From NCBI RefSeq assembly GCF_002846555.1, contig NZ_PJMS01000001.1:1674001-1738000 (forward strand): a stretch of DNA of 64,000 bases. The letters run 5' to 3'. Of this stretch, positions 26,392 through 36,109 are shown piece after piece. A model generated the notes under the pieces. The model saw nothing but the letters and a program-made list of their open reading frames with translations. It did no database searches and was not told where the DNA came from. The position numbers were made by a program, and so were the translations under genes. The DNA is from Aquimarina sp. MAR_2010_214. Its GTDB lineage: Bacteria > Bacteroidota > Bacteroidia > Flavobacteriales > Flavobacteriaceae. Each line of letters starts with the position of its first letter. Positions within the stretch are counted from its first letter, which is position 1.

Positions 26392-29295
26392 TTAGTTTAT
26401 AGTTATTTCTGTATTCTTTGTATCTTCTTCAAATGCCGAAACGGGTAGACAACTACACATTAAATTTCTGTCTCCATGGGCATCATTTACACGACCTACA
26501 CTAGGCCAGAATTTATTGCTTTTTATATGAGGTAGTGGAAAAGCAGCTTTGGTTCGGGAATACGGCATATCCCAATTATCCTGAGCAATAAATTCCATCG
26601 TATGAGGTGCATTTTTCAGGACGTTTTGATCCCTGGAGGCAACTCCATTTGCTATTTCTTTTATTTCACTTCTGATACTGATCATAGCATCAATAAAACG
26701 ATCGAGTTCTTCTACGGTTTCACTTTCTGTAGGCTCTATCATAATCGTTCCTGCAACAGGAAATGATACAGTTGGTGCATGAAACCCATAATCCATAAGT
26801 CTTTTTGCAATATCAGTTACCGTAATATCCTCTTCTTTAAATGCTCTACAATCGATTATAAGTTCATGAGCATTACGTCCGTTTTCTCCGGTAAATAGGA
26901 TAGGGTAATGATCAACAAGTTTTTCTTTTATATAGTTAGCATTTAGAATTGCCATTTCTGTCGCAGAGGTTAATCCCTTGCCACCCATTAATGCAATATA
27001 TGCATAGGAGATAGAAAGAATACTTGCACTACCCCAAGGTGCTGCAGAGATAGCTGCGATAGCTTTTTCTCCTCCTGCGTTTTTTACCACAGCGTTACCA
27101 GGTATAAACGGAGCAAGTTCTTTACTTACTGCAATAGGCCCCATTCCTGGCCCACCACCACCGTGTGGGATACAAAAGGTTTTATGAAGGTTAAGATGAC
27201 ATACATCTCCACCGATAATTCCAGGACTTGTTAATCCTAATTGAGCGTTTAGATTTGCTCCATCCAGGTATACTTTTCCTCCATTATCATGAATAATCTC
27301 ACAAGCTTCTTTGATGTTTTCTTCAAAAACACCATGAGTAGAAGGGTAGGTAACCATTAATGCCATTAAGTTATCCTTATGCTTTTCTGCTTTAGCACGC
27401 AAGTCATCAATATCTATATCTCCATTTTCTCTACAGGATACAATAACTACTTGTTGACCCGCCATAGTTGCAGTTGCTGGATTAGTACCGTGGGCAGAGG
27501 ATGGGATAAGGGTTATGTTTCTGTAGGTTTGATTTTTATCTGCATAATATGCTTTTATAACCATTAAACCAGCAAGTTCTCCCTGGGCCCCGCTATTTGG
27601 TTGTAGAGAGGTGGTATATAAACCAGTGATTTCTGCCAACCAAGAGGCCAAATGTTCAAACATTTGATGATATCCTTTTGCTTGATTTATTGGTACAAAA
27701 GGATGAATGTTAGCTAATTCGCCCCATGATAAAGGCATCATCTCTGTAGTTGCATTAAGTTTCATGGTGCATGAACCTAAGGCAATCATAGAATGTACTA
27801 ATGAAAGATCTTTATTTTCTAATCTTTTTAGATATCTAAGCATTTCATGCTCTGCCTGATAAGAATTAAATACAGGGTGTTCTAAATAAGAAGATTTTCT
27901 TTGTAAAGAAGCAGGGATTGCAGTTGTATCAATTTTCCAATCTGTTATTTTTACAGTTTTACCCTTTGCAGTAGCAAAGATTTCGGTGATATCTTGTAGA
28001 TCTACTAATGTAGTCTTCTCATGTAGTGATATCCCTATATGATTATCATCAAAATATCTGAAATTGATTTCTTTATCCAGTGCTAATTTTTTGATACTTT
28101 CTTTGTCTTCTACCTCTATTTTTAGAGTATCAAAAAAATGAGTATTCGTTTGCGTGTATCCAAGTTTTTCTAATTCCTGATTAAGCTTAGCCGTTGATAA
28201 ATGGATTTTATTGGCAATCTTAGATAGTCCATCTTTCCCGTGATACACAGCATACATACCAGCCATTACAGCAAGTAATACCTGTGCGGTACAGATATTT
28301 GAGGTAGCTTTTTCTCGTTTAATGTGTTGTTCTCTGGTTTGTAGTGCCATTCGATATGCAGGACGACCATGGCTATCTTCTGTTACCCCAATAATTCTAC
28401 CAGGAATATGACGTTTATATACTTCTTTTGTAGCAAAATATGCAGCATGTGGCCCTCCATATCCTAGGGGTACTCCAAATCTTTGTGAAGTACCTACAAC
28501 TACATCTACTCCCATTTCGCCTGGTGCAGTAATATGTGTTAATGCCATTAGATCTGATGCTACAGCAATTCTTACTTCATGCTTTTGTGCTTCAGTAATA
28601 TAAGGAGTTGGATTTGTAATTGCGCCATCACTATCTGGATATTGGATAAGGAGTCCGAAAAGATCTGGATTTGAGATATCGAGTTCAGCGATATCTCCAA
28701 CAATTACATTAATACCAATAGGTTCTGCACGACCTATGATAAGCTCTATGGTATGCGGAAATGTTTTTTTATCAATAAAAAATGTACTGGCTTGTTTTTT
28801 TGCTCTGCTTTTTACACGATATAGAAGTGTCATGGCTTCTGCTGCAGCTGTAGCTTCATCCAAAAGAGAAGCATTGGCTAGTTCCATTCCTGTAAGATCT
28901 GTAATCATGGTTTGATAGTTGATCAAGGCTTCTAGTCTACCTTGTGCTATCTCTGCCTGATATGGTGTGTACGCTGTATACCAAGCTGGATTCTCAAGAA
29001 TATTTCGCTGAATAACTGGAGGTACAATACAGTCGTGATATCCCATTCCTATAAATGAACGGAATACTTTATTGTTTTCCATCATAGATTTGAAGTTGGT
29101 AAGGAACTCCAATTCTGTTTGAGCAGTTGGTAATGCTAATGGTTTTGTAGAACGAATATTTTTTGGAACCGTTTCATCAATTAACTGTGTTAATGATGAA
29201 ACACCAATCACGTTTAGCATTTGACCAATTTCCTTTTTGCCCGGACCTATATGTCTGGGTAGGAATTCTTGTTTAAGTGTACTTAGATCTTTCAT
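26392..29295 (-). CDS. gcvP: Glycine dehydrogenase (decarboxylating), P protein
   Basis: 967 residues, the fused homodimeric form in which both halves lie in one chain. It decarboxylates glycine with PLP and passes the aminomethyl group to lipoyl-GcvH. The PLP-binding [17 protein letters not shown] is intact (Lys near residue 704), and the N-terminal [17 protein letters not shown] block is normal. It starts 25 bases after glyA. Confidence 0.97.
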   Translation of the reverse strand: MKDLSTLKQEFLPRHIGPGKKEIGQMLNVIGVSSLTQLIDETVPKNIRSTKPLALPTAQTELEFLTNFKSMMENNKVFRSFIGMGYHDCIVPPVIQRNILENPAWYTAYTPYQAEIAQGRLEALINYQTMITDLTGMELANASLLDEATAAAEAMTLLYRVKSRAKKQASTFFIDKKTFPHTIELIIGRAEPIGINVIVGDIAELDISNPDLFGLLIQYPDSDGAITNPTPYITEAQKHEVRIAVASDLMALTHITAPGEMGVDVVVGTSQRFGVPLGYGGPHAAYFATKEVYKRHIPGRIIGVTEDSHGRPAYRMALQTREQHIKREKATSNICTAQVLLAVMAGMYAVYHGKDGLSKIANKIHLSTAKLNQELEKLGYTQTNTHFFDTLKIEVEDKESIKKLALDKEINFRYFDDNHIGISLHEKTTLVDLQDITEIFATAKGKTVKITDWKIDTTAIPASLQRKSSYLEHPVFNSYQAEHEMLRYLKRLENKDLSLVHSMIALGSCTMKLNATTEMMPLSWGELANIHPFVPINQAKGYHQMFEHLASWLAEITGLYTTSLQPNSGAQGELAGLMVIKAYYADKNQTYRNITLIPSSAHGTNPATATMAGQQVVIVSCRENGDIDIDDLRAKAEKHKDNLMALMVTYPSTHGVFEENIKEACEIIHDNGGKVYLDGANLNAQLGLTSPGIIGGDVCHLNLHKTFCIPHGGGGPGMGPIAVSKELAPFIPGNAVVKNAGGEKAIAAISAAPWGSASILSISYAYIALMGGKGLTSATEMAILNANYIKEKLVDHYPILFTGENGRNAHELIIDCRAFKEEDITVTDIAKRLMDYGFHAPTVSFPVAGTIMIEPTESETVEELDRFIDAMISIRSEIKEIANGVASRDQNVLKNAPHTMEFIAQDNWDMPYSRTKAAFPLPHIKSNKFWPSVGRVNDAHGDRNLMCSCLPVSAFEEDTKNTEITIN

Positions 29296-29320
29296 AATAT
29301 AACTATCCGCTAGATTGTTT

Positions 29321-30601
29321 TTATTTATACAATGGAAATTTTTTCATCCAGTTATTTACTTCTGTTTTGATAGATGAAATCTTAGCATCATTATCATGGT
29401 TTGATAATACTTCATCTATAAAGCTAACCATGGTATACATATCATTTTCTTTCATTCCTCTGGTAGTAATAGCTGATGTTCCTAATCGCATACCAGATGT
29501 TACAAATGGTGATTTATCATCAAAAGGCACCATGTTTTTATTAATTGTAATATCTGCTTTTATCAATGTGTTTTCTGCTAATTTTCCTGTGATGTCTTTT
29601 GATCGCAGATCAATAAGAGCCATATGATTATCGGTTCCGTTAGAGATAATATCATACCCTCTTTCTATTAAGGCAGCACACATTGCTTTGGCATTTTTTG
29701 CTACTTGTTCTACATATATTTTATAGTCATCTGTAAGTGCTTCGCCAAATGCAACTGCCTTTGCTGCAATTACGTGCTCTAATGGCCCTCCTTGAGTTCC
29801 AGGAAAAACAGCCATATCTAAAACATTAGACATCATTTTGATTACTCCTTTTTTGGTAGCATAACCCCATGGGTTTTCAAAATCTTGCCCCATCATAATC
29901 ATTCCTCCTCTTGGGCCTCTCAATGTTTTGTGTGTTGTGGTCGTTACAATATGACAATGTTTTATAGGATCATTTAGTAAACCTTTAGCAATTAATCCTG
30001 CCGGATGAGAGATATCTGCCAATAATAAAGCTCCTGTCTGATCTGCAATAGCTCTTAATCTTTCGTAATCCCAATCACGACTATAGGCAGATGCTCCACA
30101 AACAATCAATTTGGGCTTTTCTCTTTCTGCTGTTTCTGCAACGGTATCCCAATTGATAAGACCTGTTTCTTGTTCTACGCCATAGAAACTTGGTTGATAA
30201 AGTTTACCAGAAAAATTAACCGGTGATCCATGAGTAAGATGACCTCCATGTGATAGGTCAAAACCTAGTATTTTATCACCTGGATTAAGACAGCCTAGCA
30301 TTACAGCTGCATTTGCTTGTGCTCCAGAATGCGGTTGTACATTTACCCATTCTGCTCCAAAGAGTTTTGCAGCTCTATCTATGGCAAGTGTTTCTACCTT
30401 ATCGACTACTTCACAACCACCATAATATCTTTTTCCAGGAAGCCCTTCTGCATATTTATTAGTTAGAGAAGAACCCATGGCCGCCATAACCTGCTTAGAT
30501 GTAAAGTTTTCTGAGGCAATTAGTTCTATTCCATGTTCTTGACGTTCTGTTTCTTCTGTGATAAGGTTTTTTATCTCATTGTCCTGAATATCTTGTACCA
30601 T
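29321..30601 (-). CDS. glyA: Serine hydroxymethyltransferase
   Basis: 426 residues from ATG 30601, the family's normal length; in-frame ATGs further upstream (to 30691) would add residues unlike any GlyA N-terminus. It interconverts serine and glycine with tetrahydrofolate. The PLP site [14 protein letters not shown] is intact, as is [12 protein letters not shown] near the start. As first gene of the run into gcvP-gcvT-gcvH it couples serine-glycine conversion with glycine cleavage, both feeding methylene-tetrahydrofolate. I looked for a glycine riboswitch upstream and found none. Confidence 0.95.
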   Translation of the reverse strand: MVQDIQDNEIKNLITEETERQEHGIELIASENFTSKQVMAAMGSSLTNKYAEGLPGKRYYGGCEVVDKVETLAIDRAAKLFGAEWVNVQPHSGAQANAAVMLGCLNPGDKILGFDLSHGGHLTHGSPVNFSGKLYQPSFYGVEQETGLINWDTVAETAEREKPKLIVCGASAYSRDWDYERLRAIADQTGALLLADISHPAGLIAKGLLNDPIKHCHIVTTTTHKTLRGPRGGMIMMGQDFENPWGYATKKGVIKMMSNVLDMAVFPGTQGGPLEHVIAAKAVAFGEALTDDYKIYVEQVAKNAKAMCAALIERGYDIISNGTDNHMALIDLRSKDITGKLAENTLIKADITINKNMVPFDDKSPFVTSGMRLGTSAITTRGMKENDMYTMVSFIDEVLSNHDNDAKISSIKTEVNNWMKKFPLYK

Positions 30602-30624
30602 ATTTTCTTTTTTTAGCATATTAC

Positions 30625-30645
30625 ATCCAATATTGAACATTGGAT
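30625..30645 (-). other. Small hairpin in the glyA leader
   Basis: ATCCAAT and ATTGGAT form a perfect seven-base stem around a seven-base loop, 24 bases before the glyA start codon. It could influence translation or be chance; no conserved riboswitch core surrounds it. Confidence 0.3.
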
Positions 30646-30821
30646 TTTGGTTACTGTATTTTTTTTGACGTATAAGATTTTTATGAATCAAAAATTAACG
30701 GATGCAAATTGTGAAGAATAAAATTGAAAAAATAGTACAAAATTGCAATCGAATATTTGTATCGATTTTATAAAGTGAAAACGGGGATAGAATGCTGTTT
30801 TGTAGTTTGTAAGGAAATATT

Positions 30822-31655
30822 TTAGGTAATTACCTTATTGGCAAATTGTTTAGGGGTAATACCAATTATTTTTTTAAAATGCCGGGTAAAATGACTTTGG
30901 TCAAAAAAACCAGACTGGTAGGCGACTTCTGTTGCTGATAATCTTTCTGTTAGCAGTTTTTTGGCTTTTTCTATTCTGAGATTCACTAAATATTGATGTG
31001 GAGGTAGCTGATATTGTTTTTTAAAAGACTTGATCAATCCGTATTCTGAAATACCTGTCAAGTTAGAAAGATCATGTGTCGAAACTTCATCTAGATAATG
31101 ATCGTGTAAATATTCTTTGATTTGCCGTGCAACAATAAGTTTTTCTGAAATAGGTTCATTATTTATTTCAGTATAAGCATACCTTTGAATAAGCTCTTTA
31201 AGAAAGTCCATGAGTAAACATTCGGACTTTGGATTATGTTGATTGTGTATTAGATTAGGAAATACAGCTTTCCCTCTTTTAAATAATACTTTATTATTTA
31301 TAATATTTTCTTTAAATATGGGTAATTCTGTAGGCAGACTCAGAGTATCCATAGCTTTTTTCATGATTCCAATAGGAACATACATGGTAAGAAAATTCCA
31401 TGGAGAATTATTTACTGGCTTTCCTGTGTGTACTTCATAAGGATTGAAAACAAGGATTGAACCAGTTGATAAAATGAAATTAGAAGAATCGTTAGAATAA
31501 TCACCAATTCCATAATCCATAAAAATTATAGTATAACTTTCATGAAAATGAGGTTTAAATTGATGAGATGTAAATGATCCTTTAAATAACTCCAGATTGT
31601 CGAGAGCATTATTTATAAAATGCTGAACATTATTATGTTTATTTTTGTCATGCAT
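30822..31655 (-). CDS. AraC family transcriptional regulator
   Basis: 277 residues. The N-terminal half is a cupin-type sensor domain (HFHESYTIIFMDYG; STGSILVFNPYEVHTGKP). The C-terminal ~100 residues hold two helix-turn-helix motifs ending with the AraC signature FTRHFKKIIGITPKQF. It probably responds to a small ligand and controls a transport or catabolic gene. No obvious target is adjacent: it is separated by non-coding DNA from both neighbours. It may also regulate itself. Confidence 0.9.
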   Translation of the reverse strand: MHDKNKHNNVQHFINNALDNLELFKGSFTSHQFKPHFHESYTIIFMDYGIGDYSNDSSNFILSTGSILVFNPYEVHTGKPVNNSPWNFLTMYVPIGIMKKAMDTLSLPTELPIFKENIINNKVLFKRGKAVFPNLIHNQHNPKSECLLMDFLKELIQRYAYTEINNEPISEKLIVARQIKEYLHDHYLDEVSTHDLSNLTGISEYGLIKSFKKQYQLPPHQYLVNLRIEKAKKLLTERLSATEVAYQSGFFDQSHFTRHFKKIIGITPKQFANKVIT

Positions 31656-31913
31656 GCTCTTGACAACCTGGTTTAAGTGATTTTTCTATCTTTTAAAAAC
31701 TCTACTGTGTTTTTGTAAAGAAGATTCTTAATGCATTACGGTAATATGAAAAAAACCTTATGTAATTTTTTGAAGCAACTAATATATGTAGGTTTTATAA
31801 ATTATTTGTAATCAATGGTTTGAAATGTACTAAAAAGTGTATGTTTTGATATTTTGATCTTGATAATGGATAATTTGGTATTATAATGGATACTCAAAAA
31901 ACTTCATTCAGCA

Positions 31914-32825
31914 TTAACCATTAATGGCCTCTACATATTCTACTTTATCTTTTAACATCTCTTTTAGCATGTTTTCGATTCCGTTTTTTAATGTAAAAGT
32001 AGAAGAAGGGCATCCACTGCAAGCACCTTGTAATACAACCTTTACACCTTTGCTCTCGGGGTCATAAGAATCAAATAATATGTTGCCTCCGTCACTGGCT
32101 ACAGCTGGTTTTATATATTCTTCAATAATATTTACAATATCTTTTGAGACATCATCCAGGTTTTCAAAATCCAAATCAGACTGTTTTTCTACCTCCTCTT
32201 TTGTCACAACTGCATTGGCGGTTAAAACTTCTTTGCCCTGCTCCAGATAATTGCGTATAAAATCTCTGACTTCTGCAGTAATATCATTCCAGTCTGCCAT
32301 ATCATATTTACCTATAGAAATATAATTTTCATCAATGTATACTTCTTTAACAAATGGAAAATGAAATAGCTCTTGCGCCAAGGGAGCTTCACCGGCATCA
32401 TCAATATTTTTAAATTCATGCCCCGAAGTGACTAATTTTTTATTAGCTACAAATTTTAACACAGCAGGATTAGGTGTGCTCTCTGCATAGATAGTAATGG
32501 GAACTTTTTTTGTGGTTTCAGCTGCAGTTTCAATAACAATAGGTTGACCACTATTGAGATAATCTTTGATTTGCTGTGCAACTTCTTCTTGTACGTCAGA
32601 CCATTCTACAATATCATACTTATCTATAGCAACAAAATTTTGTGCAATAAATACCCTTTTTACAAATGGTAAATAAAACAATTGTTGGGCAAGAGGAGCA
32701 TTTTTGGCTTGATCGATATTTTCAAACTCATAACTGGTATGCTGTGTTAGAAAGTAATTGGCTTCAAACTTAACAATACCCGGATTTGAAGTAGCTTCTA
32801 TTTTTATTTCAAAATTCTTTTCCAT
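31914..32825 (-). CDS. NifU/Nfu-type iron-sulfur scaffold with duplicated N-domain
   Basis: 303 residues in three parts. Residues ~5-100 and ~108-205 are two copies of the same Nfu N-terminal domain (SNPGIVKFEANYFL against TPNPAVLKFVANKKL; APLAQQLFYLPFVKRVFI against APLAQELFHFPFVKEVYI). The C-terminal NifU domain (~220-303) has the cluster-binding GACSGCPSSTFTL (Cys269, Cys272). Such proteins carry [4Fe-4S] clusters to target enzymes. Internal duplication of the N-domain is the notable point. Confidence 0.92.
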   Translation of the reverse strand: MEKNFEIKIEATSNPGIVKFEANYFLTQHTSYEFENIDQAKNAPLAQQLFYLPFVKRVFIAQNFVAIDKYDIVEWSDVQEEVAQQIKDYLNSGQPIVIETAAETTKKVPITIYAESTPNPAVLKFVANKKLVTSGHEFKNIDDAGEAPLAQELFHFPFVKEVYIDENYISIGKYDMADWNDITAEVRDFIRNYLEQGKEVLTANAVVTKEEVEKQSDLDFENLDDVSKDIVNIIEEYIKPAVASDGGNILFDSYDPESKGVKVVLQGACSGCPSSTFTLKNGIENMLKEMLKDKVEYVEAING

Positions 32826-32926
32826 GCGTAATTTTTTGCAAATTTACTAAAAAGCAAAACGATATTAGTAGTGTATGCGTAATGCTAACAATTTTTAACT
32901 AATTGAAGCCTAAAAAAATCTAAATC

Positions 32927-32955
32927 TTGTATTCTGGCAAAAATTTATATCTTTG
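32927..32955 (+). promoter_or_regulatory. Promoter of the PorP/SprF gene
   Basis: TTG at 32927-32929 and TATCTTTG at 32948-32955, spaced by 18 bases, match the Bacteroidota consensus. The implied leader is about 115 bases long. Confidence 0.6.
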
Positions 32956-33076
32956 GAGTAATTGAAATACAACGATTTATTTTAAAAATAAGGTGAAGTT
33001 TCAAAATATAAACTGTTTCTAATAGTTTGAGTTGAATTCACAAATTCTATTTAGCCCCTAAATAATAGTGCTCAAA

Positions 33077-34099
33077 ATGAACTTAAAAACATTCTATGTA
33101 ATAGTATTAGTACTAGTATCCCCATTTGTCTTTTCGCAAGAAGGTATTCCTGTGTATTCTGATTATCTTTCTGATAACTTGTATTTGATACATCCTGCAA
33201 TGGCTGGTGCATCAAATGCTAATAAAATTAGGCTTACTGCACGGAAACAATGGTTTGATGTTGATAATGCACCTAATTTACAAACGTTAAATATTAATTT
33301 TAGAGCTGGAGAGAAATCTGGTTTAGGAGGAATTGTATATAGAGATGAAAATGGTAGATTTTCTCAGACAGGAATGTATTTAACATATGCGTATCATCTC
33401 TTGTTTTCTAGGGATAGAACAGATTTAAATATGTTATCTTTTGGTCTAAGTGCTGGTCTAATACAATCTAATGTAGATTTAAGAGGGCTTGATGATCCTT
33501 TTGATCCAGATCCTGTAATTCTTGATAGAGTACAAAAAGATGTATATTATAACGTAGATGTAGGATTATCCTATCATTTTTTAGAGTGGTATGCTCATGT
33601 TACGGTTAAAAATATATTACCAACTGTTCGTGATATTTTTGATAATGATACACCAATACGAGAATCTAATAATCAACGTAGATATATATTTTCTTTAGGA
33701 TATTTGTTTGGTATTGGCTCAACTCCTTGGAGTTTAGAGCCATCCATTATGTATCAAGCTACAGATGAAACTCAAGAAAGTACGATTGATGCTAACTTAA
33801 AAGTGTACCGAGATCTTGGTTCGAGTACGTTATGGGGAGGAATATCTTACAGACGTAGCCTTGACGGAGCAGAATTTTCTCAGGATGGTACTTCGGTAGA
33901 GAGTCAACAATTGCAATATATAACTCCATTTTTGGGAATTAATTATGGAAAATGGATGGCTGGGTATACCTATAGTCATCAATCAAATTCGGTAGTACTT
34001 AGTAATGGAGGTTTTCACCAAATTACTCTAGGTTACGATTTTGGAAAACGTAAAGAAAGATGGAATTGTAATTGTCCCGCTGTTAATTCAAAAAATTAA
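33077..34099 (+). CDS. PorP/SprF family type IX secretion outer-membrane protein
   Basis: 340 residues from ATG 33077 (an in-frame GTG lies at 33068). A signal peptide ends at VFSQ, followed by GIPVYSDYLSDNLYLIHPAMAGASN, the family signature, and a barrel of about 12-14 beta-strands. PorP/SprF proteins belong to the T9SS; the SprF type is often paired with a large SprB-like adhesin. No adhesin is adjacent here, so it is a stand-alone member with unknown partner. It ends at a strong bidirectional hairpin. Confidence 0.9.
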   Translation: MNLKTFYVIVLVLVSPFVFSQEGIPVYSDYLSDNLYLIHPAMAGASNANKIRLTARKQWFDVDNAPNLQTLNINFRAGEKSGLGGIVYRDENGRFSQTGMYLTYAYHLLFSRDRTDLNMLSFGLSAGLIQSNVDLRGLDDPFDPDPVILDRVQKDVYYNVDVGLSYHFLEWYAHVTVKNILPTVRDIFDNDTPIRESNNQRRYIFSLGYLFGIGSTPWSLEPSIMYQATDETQESTIDANLKVYRDLGSSTLWGGISYRRSLDGAEFSQDGTSVESQQLQYITPFLGINYGKWMAGYTYSHQSNSVVLSNGGFHQITLGYDFGKRKERWNCNCPAVNSKN

Positions 34100-34127
34100 T
34101 CAAAGTGTAATAAATATCGCTTAAAAT

Positions 34128-34169
34128 AAAAATATAGATGCCTGCAAATTTGCAGGCATCTATATTTTT
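34128..34169. terminator. Bidirectional terminator, 42-base perfect palindrome
   Basis: Two 21-base arms (34128-34148 and 34149-34169) are exact reverse complements, with A and T tracts at the ends. It serves both the PorP/SprF gene and the convergent rhodanese gene, whose stop codon lies on the palindrome's edge. Confidence 0.85.
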
Positions 34170-34680
34170 ATTTGGTAAAGGTACCATCAAATTGTAGTCT
34201 TTGGTCCTTTATAGGAACCAAAGAAGATAATTCATATATATTCTTATACCCATATCCATAGAGGTTTATGAATGTCGGGATATTTAATGCGAGAGGAGCC
34301 ATTTTGGAAGCAAAATTAATAGAATCACCATCAATATTGTTATTGCAGTAAATCAAAATACGAGTTTCTTTAGAAGGTATTTTTTTTGCTAGTTTGCCTT
34401 CTGTAAAATCAGAAAAATTGATGTGAGTAGCTCCTTTAAGGTGTTTTTGTATATATGCACTTTCAGAGCGAGTATCTAATAAAATGGTGTTCTCATCTGT
34501 CATATACTTTAGAAAAGTTTCTAGTGGAATCAATCGCTCTTTTCTGTATTCTAAAATTTCTTCAGATATTTCCAGGAAAGAATCATAATCAACATTTGAT
34601 TTTGATAATTTCTTTTGTTGCTGTGCCTGCATGGATATGGGTATAAGAATTAGTATGATTATTTTAATAACTGTTTTCAT
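34168..34680 (-). CDS. Exported rhodanese-like protein
   Basis: 170 residues with a signal peptide (about 1-20, cleavage near MQAQ) and one rhodanese domain. The loop containing the active-site cysteine is present (RILIYCNNNIDGDS, Cys112), as is LLDTRSESAYIQKHLKGATHINF. Rhodaneses transfer sulfane sulfur, but single-domain exported ones in this phylum have unclear substrates. It follows the vWA lipoprotein gene after about 40 bases on the same strand and may be co-transcribed. Confidence 0.85.
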   Translation of the reverse strand: MKTVIKIIILILIPISMQAQQQKKLSKSNVDYDSFLEISEEILEYRKERLIPLETFLKYMTDENTILLDTRSESAYIQKHLKGATHINFSDFTEGKLAKKIPSKETRILIYCNNNIDGDSINFASKMAPLALNIPTFINLYGYGYKNIYELSSLVPIKDQRLQFDGTFTK

Positions 34681-34719
34681 TATGAATATTTTTTTAGAGA
34701 ATATTGGCGCTTTTATAAT

Positions 34720-35892
34720 TTATTCTTCCCAGGAAAAAGACTTTTTTCTTCCTTGCTTTTTGATTGCATTCAGTAAAGCAGCTTCAAGATTTGTATCATC
34801 TTTTTTACTGTTGTCTTTAATGTATAATACACGCTTTTTATTTAACTCTTTAATTTTTTGTTGTATCTCTTTACGTGCAGTACCTTTTTCTGCGATATAT
34901 TGCTTTAATTCCGCTTTAGATTTTCCTTTAAGCTCTTTTGGTAATTGATCTTTTGCTACTTTTTCTACTTCAAAAGCTTCATCTTCTGCGGCATCAATTA
35001 AATCCCAGCTTTTGTTTTTATAAAAACCAGAGCTCTTACTAACAGTTCGACTTACAGCATTTGCAGAACTATATGACTTTGCATTACTATCTTGTTCGGC
35101 TTGTAATTGTCTTTTTTGGGCACCTTGACGACCATAATAAATATAAGTGCCGTTTAGTTTATGGTTGAGTTTAAGGATAATATCATCATACGGTGTTGCA
35201 ATATGTACGGTTTCGCGATTATGATCTATGGCACTATATTCACCAGTTGTAATATCTGCTCCGTGTTTCCACATCGTTTCGATACCTTGTCGGTAATTAC
35301 CACAAAAAATGGTATTGATAGTAATATCTTTTTCTAATGCGTCTGTTGCTGCATCTTTATAATCTACAGGTCCTTGAGTAAAGGGTTCGTTACCAGCTAT
35401 GAAGATTAGTTTTAAGTGATCATCATTTTTTTTCCACCCTAATTGATTAATAGAGGTGTTGATTACCTTACCACAATATTCATTTCCTCCATTGGTAGTA
35501 AGCGAAAAAAGTTCTTTTGATATCTCATCTAAATCATCAGAGAATGGTAATACCTGTCTAATAAACCCTTCTTGAGATGGTAAACCATCATTACCATATT
35601 CATATAGTGCTATTTCTAGTTTTATTTTGTTATTCCCACATTTAGCATACGAAAGTTCGTTTACGATTTCCCACAGTTGAGCCTTAGCCTGGTCAATAAG
35701 GCCATCCATACTATTACTAGTGTCTAATAATAAAGCTACTTGTATATTACGTGTATTAGGATCAGTTTTAGTAGTCTGTATCAGGTGGTTTTTTTCTTTT
35801 TGAAATGCTTGATCAGAGTTCGGTTTGTTATTTGCGTTACAAGAAATAGTAACAAGTAAACATAACATACTCCATGTAAAAAATGTCTTCAT
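34720..35892 (-). CDS. von Willebrand factor A domain lipoprotein
   Basis: 390 residues. Lipoprotein signal with Cys18 (VTISC), then a vWA domain from about residue 50, with an intact metal-ion-dependent adhesion motif DTSNS (Asp57, Ser59, Ser61). A second block has VHIATPYDDIILKLNHKLNGTYIYYG. The C-terminal third is charged and helical, resembling coiled coil. vWA domains bind protein partners through Mg2+. The partner is unknown. Confidence 0.85.
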   Translation of the reverse strand: MKTFFTWSMLCLLVTISCNANNKPNSDQAFQKEKNHLIQTTKTDPNTRNIQVALLLDTSNSMDGLIDQAKAQLWEIVNELSYAKCGNNKIKLEIALYEYGNDGLPSQEGFIRQVLPFSDDLDEISKELFSLTTNGGNEYCGKVINTSINQLGWKKNDDHLKLIFIAGNEPFTQGPVDYKDAATDALEKDITINTIFCGNYRQGIETMWKHGADITTGEYSAIDHNRETVHIATPYDDIILKLNHKLNGTYIYYGRQGAQKRQLQAEQDSNAKSYSSANAVSRTVSKSSGFYKNKSWDLIDAAEDEAFEVEKVAKDQLPKELKGKSKAELKQYIAEKGTARKEIQQKIKELNKKRVLYIKDNSKKDDTNLEAALLNAIKKQGRKKSFSWEE

Positions 35893-36109
35893 AGTTTCTT
35901 TTTTTAATTTAGAGTAAAACTATAGCTAACTTTTTTGGCTAAAAATCTAAAATGAGGGATAAAGGAAAGTGAATGAGGGAACTTACCTTTATAATTAGGG
36001 AACTTACATTTTTCTGCTAAAAAGCTGCTATAAAACGGTATAATCAAGAGATCCGAATTTTATTATCCCACTTAAATGGGTTAAGTTTACCTTGTTTTAA
36101 TAGTATATA

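Noticed and set aside
30602..30821. Possible glycine riboswitch upstream of the glyA-gcv operon
   Set aside because: No conserved glycine-aptamer core is visible in this AT-rich leader; only one weak hairpin was found.
31736..31744. TTACGGTAA near the AraC gene as a fourth palindromic site
   Set aside because: Only one arm of the 17-base motif is present and the other half does not match, so it could be chance.
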